From assembly GCA_027919835.1 (NCBI GenBank), contig JANVFP010000001.1, positions 248,001-312,000 on the forward strand: a stretch of 64,000 nucleotides of DNA, read 5' to 3'. The first letter of the stretch is position 1, and each line of letters begins with the position of its first letter. Source of the DNA: Lentinula raphanica. Lineage: Eukaryota > Basidiomycota > Agaricomycetes > Agaricales > Omphalotaceae. The notes beneath the pieces were generated by a model that was not told the DNA's origin, did no database searches, and saw nothing but the letters and a program-made list of their open reading frames with translations. This document shows positions 32,291 to 44,067 of the stretch, piece after piece. A program made the translations under genes and the position numbers.

Positions 32291-32510
32291 TGACAGCTGT
32301 CCTCTCGGCTCGACGGCAAGGCTTTCACACAATGGAGGCCTTGTAAGCGCCCCCAGCCGTAGCTCGGCAAGCTTGCGAGAAATGATAATAATGCATATTA
32401 TTATTATTTCTTGTGATTATGTAACATGTTTTCCAAATGGTAGCTCCGCTTACCTCTTACCTTCTCTCCCTCGTACCTACGCTTCCTTTGCTCGTCTCTG
32501 TCATTCTCTC

Positions 32511-35500
32511 ATGATGGCTACAACCTCTGGTCCTACCGCAGCTCCTAATGGTGACTCCACATCCAATTCCCCTTCCCGGAATAGCCCAGCTCGTTCTGTC
32601 CAGCCGCAGCCTGTTGTCAATCCTCCTCCTGCAGAATCGGCACCTTCTTCAAATACCACTCCCAGTATTCAGCCAACAGATGTCCCAGCCACTGGAAGTC
32701 CCTCGAAGAAGAAGAAGAAACGCGGAAACCAGGGCAAATTTTCGGGTCCTCAGTTGGCTTTTCTCCAGTCGCGCATTGACGCGTATCTTGCTCTTTCGAC
32801 GAGAAAGGAACGCAGCAAGTGGATTGTTAGCACGACTCACGAGTATTTCCAAACATTTCCCTGGCATACCAAGTCAGAGCCAGCCGAATTCGCGATACTT
32901 CACGACGATAGCGCTTCTCTCCCCGATCAGCAACGACAGGAGTTGGAAGCGGCACGCGATGAGGCTCTTTCTGCCACTGTGAAACAGGGTCAAACGGTGA
33001 GTCGTCGTCAGTCGTATACACGCCTCTTATTCAGAATTGGTGTAGGAACTTAAAAACTGGATTCACCGCCAGACTCAACGACCTGCTGAACGAAACGGCG
33101 GTGAAGCTTTTAAACGTATCAACAACCAACTCAAACAGAGCACTGCGCTCAAAAAACCTCGTCGAAAGCCCGATTACAAGCACTTCATGTCTCATCCCGA
33201 ATTTCGAGACCAGTTTATGGAACACTATCGTAATGCCACAGCTGATGACCCTCCTTCCAAGAGCGCACGTATCAAGAAGCAATGTGAACTTGCGGAGGAG
33301 TTCTACAATGCCCAGCCAGACGACGTAAAAGAGAAAATTTCCCAGGAGAATGCAACTCTACATTCCTCTCGTGTTGCTGCCTTCAAGAAATTGGTCTCTG
33401 GTAGTGGATTCTCATTGGAAGGCATAGACGAGCTTACGGACGCCGAGAAACAATTGTGCGTATACTATTTTTCAATTCGTCAATCTTTTCTCAATGTTCA
33501 ACAGATGTCGTGCCAACCTCCTCACTTTCATTCAACCTTTGCTCGACGCGATTCGCGCTCACACCGGCTTGTGGCTAACGCTGCTGGCTGGTGCACCACC
33601 TCAGAATGCTCAGGATCCCAATTCCGACTTTGCCGTGCTAGCGTAAGTTTCCTCTTGTGGTCTTTTTCACAGTACTGACGCCGACGGGTAATGTGTTTTC
33701 AGAATCAGCTCTGGGACCGCTCACGGCTTGAAATTTCAGGAGTGGAAACCCAAAGAGTTCGATTCGAAGGTCATGAATTTATTCTTACTCTTTTTGCATG
33801 CGGCCACTGGTACGTATCATATTCCTTTCAATTGATGATTTTTTACTGATATTCTCATGGAAACAGACATGCCGAAAGCCGCTGACGACCTCGCGCAATC
33901 CCAAAAAGACATACTCAACAACCCGTCACTGATTACCATCTCCGAGCCTGGTTCGTCTACCGCAAGGGCGAAAAGGAATGCCGTCAGAAATGCCAAGAAG
34001 AGTACCAACAACGATGTCGATGACGATGAAGAGGACAACGATGATGAAGAATACGGAGATGAGGAGGAGGCGGAGGGCGACAAAGAAGAAGACGATGAGG
34101 AGGAGGAGGAAGAAGAAGAAGAGGAGGAGGAGGAGGAGGAGGAGGAGGAGGAGGACCCCTATTTTGGCCTTCACCCGAACCGCCGACAAAAGCTTCTTCC
34201 GGAAAGCCGGAAATACCTGGACAGCCTTACGCCTCAACAACGTCGCATCGAAATTGCTCCGTTATGCCGCCGTTATTCAGCTTACGAGTTCCAACGCGAA
34301 AACAACATCTTACGTACCAAGTGGTACATGCTGCAAATCACCAATGGGCGCAAAGCGACTGATATAATCTTGAATGGTCCTGATTCGCCTCAAGACTCAC
34401 TCAAAGACTTGCCTACCCATACTTCGCAATCTCCATCTTGTGCTCGTTCACCTGAAACCCCACCTATCCGTGATTCGCACTCTTCTTCTTCCGCTCGTCC
34501 ATCTCAATCATCCCCGCACCGTACTCCACCCTCTCCTCTCCACGACAACTTAGAACAATCAGCCTCAGCACCTGATTCTGTTGGCAGTGATACGGCCCTT
34601 GCCAGTTCTTCAGATCCGGCAATGGCAGCTGACTCCGCCAAACATCCCTCACCCTCATCTGACAATCCTACTGACTCTACTGCTACGCCGGCTACTGGTT
34701 CCTCAGCCGATGAATCAGTATTGACCGGTTCTTCAGCGCCCAATACTGATTCGTTCGCTACCGGTTCTATTCCCTCAGTGGCGTCAGCCCTCAATACTCC
34801 TCCATCGGCTGACAACATTCCTCCATTGGCTGATAACATAGCAAAAGACACGCCAGAGTCGCCGCCACCTGACCCTTCACCGGCTTCCCCCGATACCCTT
34901 ATGGATTCGTCAACTACTAATACCTCCGTGGTGTCGGTTGATGGCATAACGGTTGATTTAACGGACTGTCCCAAATGGCTCTCCGATGCGTATCAAGCCC
35001 TTTCGACCGACAGCTGTCCGCAAGACCCCTTATGGCGCAAAGTCTTGTCTGATCTGGTAACGAATGAAAGATATCATTCATTTGATAACCCGAACGGCAA
35101 CGTAAGTACTGTATTCCATCTTCAACTTGTTCCGCCAATGATTAATGATTATTGGTAGGGATCGACTTTCCCGACTACAGGTCGTCCTCAAGCTTTCGCC
35201 TGGTGGTTCCAGAATCGAAAGACAGTCACTCGTCTTCCACCGGATGAAAAATTTGGTCGTATATCTGAATTTGCGTCTCAGTGGTGGAAGTGGTATTCGA
35301 TGATCAACCCTGAATGGCGCGAACGCGATGCGTTAGGTAGGATTGTGGTTAACGGCTCTGGTGAAGGCGATTGGGACGAGTTCGACCGTTCTGGCCAAAA
35401 CGGAATGCTCAGCCTTGTCATTTCTCTGTACTGGTGGTACCGTCGTTTGGACAACCCATCCGAGCCATCTCCCGACTGGTTAGCTGGCTTACGCGATATT

Positions 35501-35698
35501 TCCTGGGTCCTTTCGGAATTGGTAAAGGCAAATCGGTGAGTATTTTTTTGTCATGCGACTCTGTTCCCTGCTAATCATCCAGTAAACAGCCCTCATCATC
35601 GCAGCAAACCCAGCAAACGTGCATTGCCTGACAGCTCCGACGGCGAGGATCAAGTTCGCTATTCACGACGCCTTCGCACTCGCCAAGACAACCTGTAA
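32511..35698 (+). CDS. KDZ-element accessory protein 1, 948 aa, seven exons
   Basis: Exons: 32511..32996, 33046..33455, 33505..33642, 33703..33809, 33867..35101, 35159..35535, 35605..35698, totalling 949 codons with stop. The start is one of two adjacent ATGs (32511 or 32514). The N-terminus is Ser/Pro-rich with a basic KKKKKRG cluster (possible nuclear signal). The middle has a run of about 25 glutamates encoded by 34098..34155, then a long Ser/Pro/Asp-rich linker. The C-terminal part holds FAWWFQNRKTVTRLP, WWKWYSMINPEWRE and SLVISLYWWYRRL. Similar large proteins accompany KDZ transposases in mushrooms as far as I recall, but their role is unknown. It could assist transposition or bind DNA. 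Confidence 0.85.
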
Positions 35699-35847
35699 AT
35701 TTTTTGAGATGTTTATACTTAATATGCGCAATTTATATATTTCTTGCTAGTAATTTTCTCCGTTTACGCGTGAACTGGATTATAGAGAGCCGTCAAATCG
35801 ACGGACCGGCCATTACCGCTTCTCAACGCTCTATTTTCCCCATCTTC

Positions 35848-36768
35848 ATGTTTAACATGGACTCCTCAGTCATCTCCATCTCAGACGACGAAGATATTGC
35901 ATCCGAATCATCTCTCACATCCACCTCTCACTTTGAACTTTGGAACTCGCTCTCTGACCGGGACCTCGATATCAATCTAATGAGTCAAACTCAACGTCCT
36001 GCTTGTTCCCCACCCGTGTATGGGTCTTCTGCACCAACCAAGAGATCAGGACGCAACTTTAAATTCTACGTCGTTTTCGTAGGTGATCAGCCGGGTTGTT
36101 ATCGAGATTGGTAAGTCTTGCTACATGTGATCTGTTGAGCTTCAACTAAAATACCCAATTTCTTAGGGCTGATGCTTGTGGACGAGTAACGAACTATCCC
36201 GGTAACATTCACAAGGGATACGATTCATACGAGCAAGCCCTCGCTGGATGGCGTCAACACTGTCATGGGTTTCATAAACACCCTCCTGGTTTTATCGATG
36301 GTACTTTGTTTGTAGCTCCTCAGGCTCCCGAAATCCCCAAAACTCCGCCCCCTACCACTCCTCCCCCTGCTCAAATCAACACTATCTCAATTGCTCCACC
36401 GAGTCCGATGCGGACTTCTAGCCGAATTAGTCCTAGCGCTTTTCCTCCGGTTGTCTCTCCAACTCCCACGTCCCCTTCGCCTTCCCATATATCTGCAACT
36501 CCCAGGGCTGCAGAGGCTCCAACGCCACAGCGCCGAAGTCGTGTCTGGGCCGTCCATTCCCCTAGATTTAACAGTGTGGTTCCCACAAGGTATCGAACCT
36601 TCCATAACTCACAATAAATGTGTTCCAGTGCTGATGTCTAACATTAGTGCCCAAGCGGAGAAAGTTCTCGCACGAGCCGTACAACAGGGAGAAGAGGTTG
36701 AGATTTGCGAAGTTGACAGTGTCGCCCAAGCTGAAGAATGGTTCCGTACTCTTTCACTAGACGAATAG
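35848..36768 (+). CDS. RNase H1 N-terminal (viroplasmin-like) domain protein, 268 aa
   Basis: Exons: 35848..36110, 36167..36589, 36648..36768, totalling 807 nt. ATG at 35857 is an alternative start. Residues about 71-118 form an RHN/caulimovirus-VI-type domain: FYVVFVGDQPGCYRDW, VTNYPGNIHKGYDSYEQALA, GW. In RNase H1 this small domain binds RNA-DNA hybrids or double-stranded RNA. The N-terminus is acidic and Ser-rich; a Pro/Ser/Thr-rich linker follows; no catalytic RNase H domain is present. The gene starts 150 bp after accessory protein 1 on the same strand, so the two probably belong to the same mobile unit. A nucleic-acid-binding helper of transposition is possible but is inference. Confidence 0.85.
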
Positions 36769-36839
36769 GGTTTTCGCGTGTATTATTATATCAGTGAACA
36801 ACGTTAATATTCTGCTCTCTGTAACGCTACTTGAGGTAT

Positions 36840-37825
36840 TTAAACTGTGTAGTCCTCGGGTCGTTGTAGACACCCATTACGACGTTGGCAATAGCTGGTA
36901 AAAGGCCTTGGGCCCCATCTTTCGATATAACGGCTGCAAAAAAAGGCTCTCAAAAACGGATAAGTAAAAAAATGGATAAGTGAGCTTACAGTGATCGACG
37001 ACGATCTTCGCCATACCGACGTTCTTCACGATGCCTAGGAAGTACAAGATTTGTTAGTGATATGTACTTAGGCATAATTAATGGAGGCAGAGCCACTTAC
37101 GTCTTGCGGTAGTGTTCTTCGTATACCTTTTGCTTATGTCTCTCGTTTTGAGGATCAGCAGCCCTTCGTCTAACACAGGTATTCCAGAAACACGATGCTG
37201 CTTTCATAGATGAACACTCACTTGGCCATACGTTCTCTGGCTTTGGCCCGCCTGACCTCCTTATTCCTATCGCATTGTGAGGATTGATGTGAGTTCGATA
37301 GTTATCGATGACTTTCCGAGTCATTGGTGGAAAACCCTACCTCTCTTCATATCGCTTTCGAGCCATCTGCTGTGGTGTAAGATCGGCAGAAGGCTCACTG
37401 CTTTGAGAATCTGTGGTTGGTTTATATTTTGCATAGTCTTTGGCGTTGAGACCCTTTCGTAGGAACTCTGCTAGAGATATCTCGAATTTCGGGCGATCTA
37501 AAGTGTAACGTGGCCAGTTCGCGATGCATACCTTATCTTGAGCACATACGAGGACTGATCTAGAAGAAAAACACATACCATACTTCTTCTGCTCACCCGA
37601 CATTCTATCGTCAACCAAGGTTCGAGTAGAAGGTGAGATCGTGGATGGATGTGAGGTGAGACGAAGAGGTATCTGGCACTTAGCGTGAAAACGTCGCTTA
37701 CTGCTTACGTGGCCAGTTTCCGATATTTCAGGCGATACCTTACTTCTACTGTACTTTTTTGACTGTCCCTTGTTACTGTTAAGCTCAAAGTTCATGCATA
37801 TAGAGTGGGCCGAAAGACATATCAT
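36840..37825 (-). CDS. KDZ-element accessory protein 2, basic C-terminal part, about 245 aa
   Basis: Proposed exons: 37341..37825, 37222..37266, 37101..37169, 36990..37034, 36840..36933 (738 nt, in frame throughout). The four 3' exons are very short. The joined sequence LTPQQMARKRYEERNKEVRRA, then KARERMAKRRAADPQNE, is a highly charged helix typical of small proteins carried by KDZ elements in agarics. The C-terminal piece is ERRYGEDRRRSLRYIERWG. The 5' exon may contain further introns (for example at a GTAAGC near 37705), so the N-terminus is uncertain. Function is unknown; nucleic-acid binding is plausible from charge. Confidence 0.65.
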
Positions 37826-37849
37826 TAGAGAATGTAAGTATGTTTGAGT

Positions 37850-38501
37850 CTACGGCAATCGAGCATGTGCAATAACGTGTAAGTCGCGGAGCTCCTCTCT
37901 CGCGAACCTCAGAAAGAGGAGGTCGTCCTCGATTTCCTTCGCCTTTTTCTTCTTGTCTGCTAACTTCTGCGCCAGAACCTCAATCTCATCCGCAAGCAAT
38001 TCCTTCTGTTGAAGACGGGTCCGGATGGAGGCCTGGACCTCCTGGTAGCGTTGTTCTACTTGAGGTAGAGTGAAGGACGGGAAGGGAGCATGGTCTCTTC
38101 GCCCCTGCTCACTACTACGATAGACTGTCAGGGGTATAAGGAGTAAGCACTGAGTTTTCCTTTGTCGTTTCATTGTAATTGCACTCACGTTGTATACTGG
38201 ACCAGGCTCGATTGTCCAAATGATCCAACGAAGTGTTCCGTTCATCTGTCCCAGTGGCGGTGAGGTTAGCAGCCTGGAAATCTGACCGTACAGTCTGCAG
38301 GACGGTCGAGCGAGTAAGATGTTCTGTACCCCAGTTAGAGGTGTAGGCATGTCCCCAGCTACTGGTCTGTTCCTGACCCCAGATATCAGAAGCGTTGGCT
38401 CCCCATCCTGCACCCGGATCATGAACATTCGACGGCGATTCAGACCTTTCAGAGGCGGGAGGAGAATGAGAGGTAGCGGATAGCGATATTGGGGACTCCA
38501 T
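37850..38501 (-). CDS. KDZ-element accessory protein 3 with coiled coil, 195 aa
   Basis: Exons 38189..38501 and 37850..38124 with a 64-bp intron (GTGAGT...GACAG), totalling 588 nt. The start is MESPISLS; an upstream TTG is ignored. The N-terminal half is Ser/Gly/Trp-rich and probably disordered (WGQEQTSSWGHAYTSNWG). The C-terminal about 80 residues form a clear coiled coil (VEQRYQEVQASIRTRLQQKE, then LADEIEVLAQKLADKKKKAK). The gene is 25 bp downstream of accessory protein 2 on the same strand. It lies about 250 bp from the transposase start, read divergently, so the two may share a bidirectional promoter at 38502..38753. Function is unknown; oligomerisation is inferred from the coiled coil. 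Confidence 0.8.
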
Positions 38502-38753
38502 GACGATGTTAGCAAGCAAGAACGGTCTATAGAACTTACCACATACCTCAATCGAATTCAGGCTCCGATGGAATACACGCTCAGCGCTGTTTGTTTGACA
38601 GTGGCTCGTCTCGTCCCTTGATAAAATATTCTAGAATATTATGCGAATTATTAGCCGAAAATAAGGACTTACACTCTCCGACGGATGTGAGTTATTGTTG
38701 AGGGTAGCTACGTTCCTGCTACGTTCTTTGCCTTTCGTACTCGCACTGACGGG

Positions 38754-41700
38754 ATGAAGTTCCAGAAAGTGAAGCTTCGTGACGTTGTCCCCCCTACCCC
38801 TCCCTATGCTACTACCAGCGTCCAGCTCGATGAGCTTTCGAACGACGGCCGACGCGTGAAGAGAAAAGCAATGGAGACGAAGATACCCTCCCCAGTCAAA
38901 AAAACCCGTATGCACTTAGCAGCAGGAGAGTCGGGGCCGACAGACTCACCGGAGATTTTTGCCTCAGCCCTCGAGACTTATGGCAACCTGGAAAACCCTT
39001 TCTTCGTTGACGACTCCACCAAAATCCAGAACGTTGAAGTGCTGATTGGGACTGCGACAGCTCGTGCGTCGAGACGATATCTAACATCGGTAAGTGGGTT
39101 CATAGGAAAATTGTGAAACTTATACTAATATTGTCGTAGGACCAACCCCTTCTCGAATGGAAGCTGGTTGCAGATGACTACCTTGCGGAGATGATGAGAA
39201 ATGAAGGACGCGGCGACGGAAACTTAGAAACTTGTTTCTGCTGCCGGAAGGTATCGAATGAACGTGCTCCACTCTTCCGATGTTTGGACTGTTTTCCCGA
39301 AGATTTGGTATGCGTAAATTGTTGTAGAGACCTACACGAATTTCGTCCATTGGACGTAGTTGAGGTGAGTTCGTTTACTTTGTTGGAGGTTTCGTTCAGT
39401 CAACAACCACTCTTTGTGTAGAAATGGAACGGGAGATTTTTCGAACGGATATCATTAAAGTCAATCGGCGTCTCAGTACAACTTGGTCATGCAGCCCGTT
39501 CCATGTGCCCTAATCCTAAAGTCGTTGAGAACTTCACTGTCATTCACGTAAATGGAATTCATACCGTTCGTCTTCAATATTGCGGATGCCCCAATCAACT
39601 GTTGGCTGGTGAATGGTGGCAGCAACTTCTTCGCCGCCGTTGGTTTCCGGCAACTCATATCGAGCCTCAAACTGCGGCAGCATACCGAGTCATGAACATG
39701 TTTCACGTTCTCACACTTCAAGGAAAAGTAACGACCTATGACTTCTACGCCGGCCTTGAAAAGATGACCGACAATGCAGCGTTAACCAATCTACCTGTGA
39801 GTGAGATAACATACCTGAGGCCATGTTATCTGAGAAAATATCTTTGCAGGATCGATACCGCAGTTTTTCGCGAATGATGAAAGAGTGGAGACACCTGAAG
39901 ATGGCCAAACGGTCAGGTCGTGGAAATGATGGAGAACGAAGTCTTGCGGAAACGAAAAACGGAGAAATGGGGATAAAATGTCCAGCTTGTCCCCGTCCGG
40001 ATGTCAACTTACCTGCGAATTGGAAAGAAGCACCCGCAAAGAAAAGGTATGCGATATTCCATGATGACTGCCGAGAGGCTTGTTGAAGTTTATGTCGCAA
40101 GGTACTTATATTGGATCTTCTTCGCAATCGATGCTTGTTTCCGTTTGAAACGACGGTTGGTGTCTTCGGAGGCCCGGGACCCAGACCTTGATGTGGGAGG
40201 GTCATATTTTACTGAGGATGGAGTCTTTCGAGAGTATCTTCGAGAGGTAACAGACCAACATGAAGTAAGTGATGGCGTTCATCTTCAATCTTGGCATGTG
40301 ACTAACTTAGTCAGATGTCCACCTGTACAGGACTCTCAGCACTGGACCACGCAAATACCAAGCACTCTCGAGGCTATGCTACGACAGGTGTTGGAATCGG
40401 AGTATGTGCAAGGCATGAGTTCATACAACTCAATGGCGCAGTAGATCTGCAAAAAGGAGAGAGGTATGTGGTAATTTTGGATATCTCACTGGTTGTTCAA
40501 TAGCATGTTCGTTAGATACGCCAACATGGACTATGCTTTTGGTTCGTTTCTACGCCACCATCATCCCTCGCTCACCAAAATCGTCTCCTACGACATTGCT
40601 TGCCAATGGTACAAACATGTTGTTCGTCGCGTCAAATCGTTACCCTCGTTGGTCGCTTGTGACCTTGGACTTCAAAAGATCAAATTTGCGATACCGAAAC
40701 TACACATTCATGGCCATCAGTTGACTTGCCAGCTCAATTTCTCTCTCAACTGGCTTCGAGGAGCGGGAAGAACTGACGGTGAAGGAGTCGAACGGCCGTG
40801 GGCACACTTGGGACCTATGGCTAGCAGCACACGCGATATGGGGCCGGGCTCGCGTCATGGAACCATGAATGATCATTTTGGACACTGGAACTGGGTAAAG
40901 TTGATTGGATTAGGTTCGAACCTTTTTATTGCTATGTTATTCTATGGCGTTACTCAAAGTCCCCAACAATCTAGGAGTTCTACTTCGTAAACGACACCAA
41001 CTCGCGATGAAGGAATTTGAAAGCCAGAACGAGTCTCTTAGGGAATTCACAACGGGCAAAGGCATTGAAACCATTGAGTGGAAGAAGAGAATAGAAGATT
41101 GGGAAGAAGATCAGGACAGACCAGAAGCCGAACGAACAGTTGCGAACCCTTACGAACTACCGAAATCAGGTATGTTTTTTTTTGCCTCAATTGTGAACAA
41201 TAAATGACATCGATTTCAATAGGATTGACTGAGCATGATGTTCGGTTGAGGCTCGCTGAGGAGGAAGCGCGACAGGCACAGAACGGTTCATTTTCACTAC
41301 ACGAGGTTGGCCCAACGGCCTTCATATCCCAGCTTCTAGAACTGGAGGACCAGCAGTGAGTGACTACGGCTTATCGAATACCTTACATTGATGGAATCTT
41401 TTTCAGACGTAACCTATCACTTGATATAGCTGCGAACTCATTCGAAACACCAAGCCAAAAGACCTCTTTGATGGAGCGACGGACGAAACTTATGCGTCTT
41501 ATGGGGCGTATTCGTTCTATCCAGGCACTGTACATGCCCGCCGCTATTCAACTTCTCGGACAGCGCACGATCGATGGCGAGGAACATGTCGAAGACATCC
41601 CAATCATTTTCCCTTCAACTCTCTCCATTGAGGAACGTTCAAGTGGTTGCCATGGAGATCTCACGAGGATTGAGGAGCAATTGCGCGATGCACAAATCCG

Positions 41701-42577
41701 CGGTGCCCTTGACAGTCTTCGCAACCATCTCCACATGAAAAGCCGGCTCCTTACCTATAGGAAATCGAACGTCAAAGCTCAGTCGATGATAACAAAATCA
41801 CAGGCCCTACTTAAGCGAAATCAAAAGCAGATCGACTCCGACGCGAATAGGTACAGGACGGCATGGTCATCTCTTGAACGTCTCCGCGGTATCGGTAATA
41901 GTGGTTGGAATAAGTTACGGCCTTCGGACGTGAGGATGATGGACGGCGGCGAAGACCGGGCTTTGGGCATGGCACGAAAACGGCTCGGTAAGAAAAAGCA
42001 GGCTGCAGAAGCTGCTACGAACACACTGCAATCAGACGAGTTGGACCTTCATCAAGATGTAGAAGACGCTGACGACGGGACGGCATTGCAACGAGCCCGG
42101 AACGGAGTCGGCGAAGGCTTTCGGGAAACGTCGTGGATCTGGAAGGAGGGCGGGAATGGTAATCTAATCGACGATCAAGCTTTAGAAGAGTTTATTCGTG
42201 TCGAGTGGAGTAAATCCTTCAGTCGAGTGGAGAGGTGGAAGGAAGAATTGGGGCTGCTTGAGGAGGAGAAACGGCGAGTAATGGTGTCTCTAGAGCATGA
42301 AGCACGAAAATGGGAAGGGCGGCAAATGTACGTAGGTCCCCTGGCTGCAAAAGTCGACAAGGTTCATCTGGAGGGAGCTCGAGCATATGCGCTTTCGCAG
42401 GCGGATTTGTATCGTCAGATTGCGAGGAATTTTTACAGGATTTGGAACCTGTCGGGGGGAGGCGAGGATCGCGAGGATGGGGTGGGCGAAATGGATTCGG
42501 CGTCGGAGGACGAGGAGGAGGAGGAGGCGGGTATTTTCGGGGACGACGACATGGCCGATATTCCGGACGATGAATGA
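38754..42577 (+). CDS. KDZ transposase with CxC2-like cysteine cluster, 1113 aa, ten exons
   Basis: Exons: 38754..39089, 39140..39364, 39422..39796, 39850..40046, 40102..40264, 40315..40463, 40516..40913, 40975..41169, 41223..41355, 41407..42577, totalling exactly 1114 codons with stop. The exon 7 acceptor was placed at 40515 because it gives GER-YANMDY, the family pattern. An N-terminal CxC2-type zinc cluster at about 144-290 has ETCFCCRK, FRCLDCF, CVNCCRDLH, then CPNP and YCGCPN. The RNase H-fold catalytic domain has FFAIDACFRLKRR (D388), SALDH, KIVSYDIACQW (D508), HIHGHQLTCQ and the signature AGRTDGEGVERPW (E574) followed by MASSTRDMGPGSRH. A C-terminal helical, acidic region follows. All motifs are present, so it may be active: it would bind the element ends and catalyse cut-and-paste movement. 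Confidence 0.95.
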
Positions 42578-42654
42578 TTACTAATATATGTTTTATTTCA
42601 ATATTTTCTAACAAATTCCAATGTTTTTTGCTCCTATCTGTGCGTAGTGAGATC

Positions 42655-42898
42655 TAGGTAGCACTGAGAAACAAAGTAGCCGAAGTGCCGAAAGGGCAGC
42701 TGCGTGAAAATTATGCGAAACAAGGCTGCCGAACTGCCGAAAGGGCAGCTGCCTGATAATTATGCGAAACGAGGCTGCCGAACTGCCGCTAGGTAACGGC
42801 CCACTATAGGTTTTGAGGGGGTGGACAACTGCCCCACTGTTATGCAAAACTAGCCTCAGGCAGTTACCCTTATGTTACGCATAAGAGCTACAGCTACA
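42655..42898. repeat. Right inverted end and subterminal direct repeats of the KDZ transposon
   Basis: Just inside the inverted repeat, a unit of about 57 bp (ATTATGCGAAACAAGGCTGC...AAAGGGCAGCTGC) occurs about three times in tandem between 42660 and 42790. Subterminal repeats of this kind commonly bind transposase. Confidence 0.8.
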
Positions 42899-44067
42899 GG
42901 TGATGCCATTGGGGAGGTAGAAGGTCGTATTCTTCCAGTGCGTAGGTTTTCTTCGAGGAATGCGTCTAGAGCCTCTTGCTCTTTGGGGTTCAAAGGATAT
43001 ATTTTACAATCAAGAGGATTAGAACCAGGTGTTAGCTCAATTGCATGATCCCAGGGACGACGTTGTGGGAGCTGGTCGAATTCCTTTTGACTAAACACAT
43101 CAGGATATTTCTTGACATATGGTTGTGACGTGTCAAACTGCTTCCTGGTCTCCTCTTCTGCCTTTTCCTTCGTCCATTTTCCTTCCTCAATCTGTTCTTC
43201 AACATATCGGTCCCAGTCGAACAGAAATAGTCGTTCTCCTTCCTGAAGCATTGCTCTGGTTTGAATATCTTCTGGTGTCCAAAAATGAGGATTATATCCA
43301 CAACGGGATGGACAACGATCGAAGATCACTTCAGATGTTACCCAGTCAATGCTAGGGTTGTGGTGCCGTAGCCAGTCTAATCCCAGAAAGATATGATTTT
43401 CTCCAAGGCTAGTGACTCCGAATTGGATGCGCTCAGAGTGGTCTCCAACTGTCATCCTGACCTCGACATATTTATGAATTGAACCAGCTTCATTGAGTGT
43501 ACCATCTGCATTGTAGACAGGAGTTTTGATAGGTAAATCCTTTGTTGGGATTCTATGTCGTTTTACAAACTCGGAATCGATGCATGATCCCGTAGCTCCG
43601 CTATCAAGCAATCCTTGGGTGACTATCTGCCGGTTGTCTTCTAATGTCTCGACTATAACTGGAAGCCTTAAGCTTTTTCCACGTGTACCGCGTACATAGC
43701 TTTTCTTGCCTTTAAGGCTTTTGACAGCTTCTACAGCTTTTTTCCAGTTCAATGAGCGTATTTCTGTGACTGTTTCTTCCGAGGCTTCTCTGACTCGCGA
43801 AGATGGCATCCAGGCCCTTAAAAGTCCAACTGCTTTTGGGAGTCTCCCTTCCCTGAGCCGTTGAGCAGTCCATTCTACCGTGTTGGGTTCGTATCTTGTA
43901 GGCTTTCTATCTACTTCGGATTTCATAGGTTTGGTAAAAGTAGATGCGTGTTTTTCTACAGTACCAGTTGTTATAACGAAGTCCAGCTTGCTATCTACCA
44001 TATCCGAAGTATTTAAATTACTACGCTCCTCCAGACCTACGTTTACTGGGGAGCCTTTACAAAACCC
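42899..44067 (-). CDS. pol: gypsy pol, 5' part: aspartic protease and start of RT
   Basis: This frame is entered from gag by a -1 shift at 44061..44067 (see that entry). The first ATG is at 44001, so translation by initiation there is also possible. The protease active site is LLDSGATGSCID, with GLDWLRHHNPSIDW downstream. The RT N-terminus starts with PWDHAIELTPGSNPLDCKIY and KEQEALDAFLEENLRTGRIR. The frame ends in the KDZ inverted repeat (stop at 42856). The rest of RT continues at 32142. There is no other damage in this part. Confidence 0.9.

Larger units (their letters stand above)
32143..42898. mobile_element. KDZ-superfamily DNA transposon, 10.76 kb, nested in gypsy pol
   Basis: The ends share a long inverted repeat: the left reads CAGCTGCAGCTGTAACTTAT and the right, inverted, TGTAGCTGTAGCTCTTATGC. 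Both lead into AACTGCCTGAGGCTAGTTTT. The 11-bp direct repeat GGTGATGCCAT flanks the element (32132..32142 and 42899..42909). Removal of the element plus one repeat deletes 10767 bp, a multiple of 3, and both halves of pol lie in the same frame. Inside are five genes: two on the plus strand at the left, two short ones on the minus strand, and the transposase on the plus strand at the right. Confidence 0.93.

Noticed and set aside
32373..32420. AT-rich near-palindrome before KDZ accessory protein 1 as a replication origin or hairpin gene
   Set aside because: GATAATAATGCATATTATTATT is a simple AT repeat in a promoter region; nothing supports a special role.
33817..34240. Minus-strand frames of poly-Ser and poly-Leu
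   Set aside because: They are shadows of the poly-Glu coding tract in KDZ accessory protein 1.
35190..35235. WFQNR as a homeodomain signature
   Set aside because: Only the pentapeptide matches; the residues before it lack homeodomain helices, so it is treated as coincidence.
40464..40503. A 40-bp intron in the transposase gene
   Set aside because: The next acceptor at 40515 gives a normal 52-bp intron and restores the family pattern GER-YANMDY.
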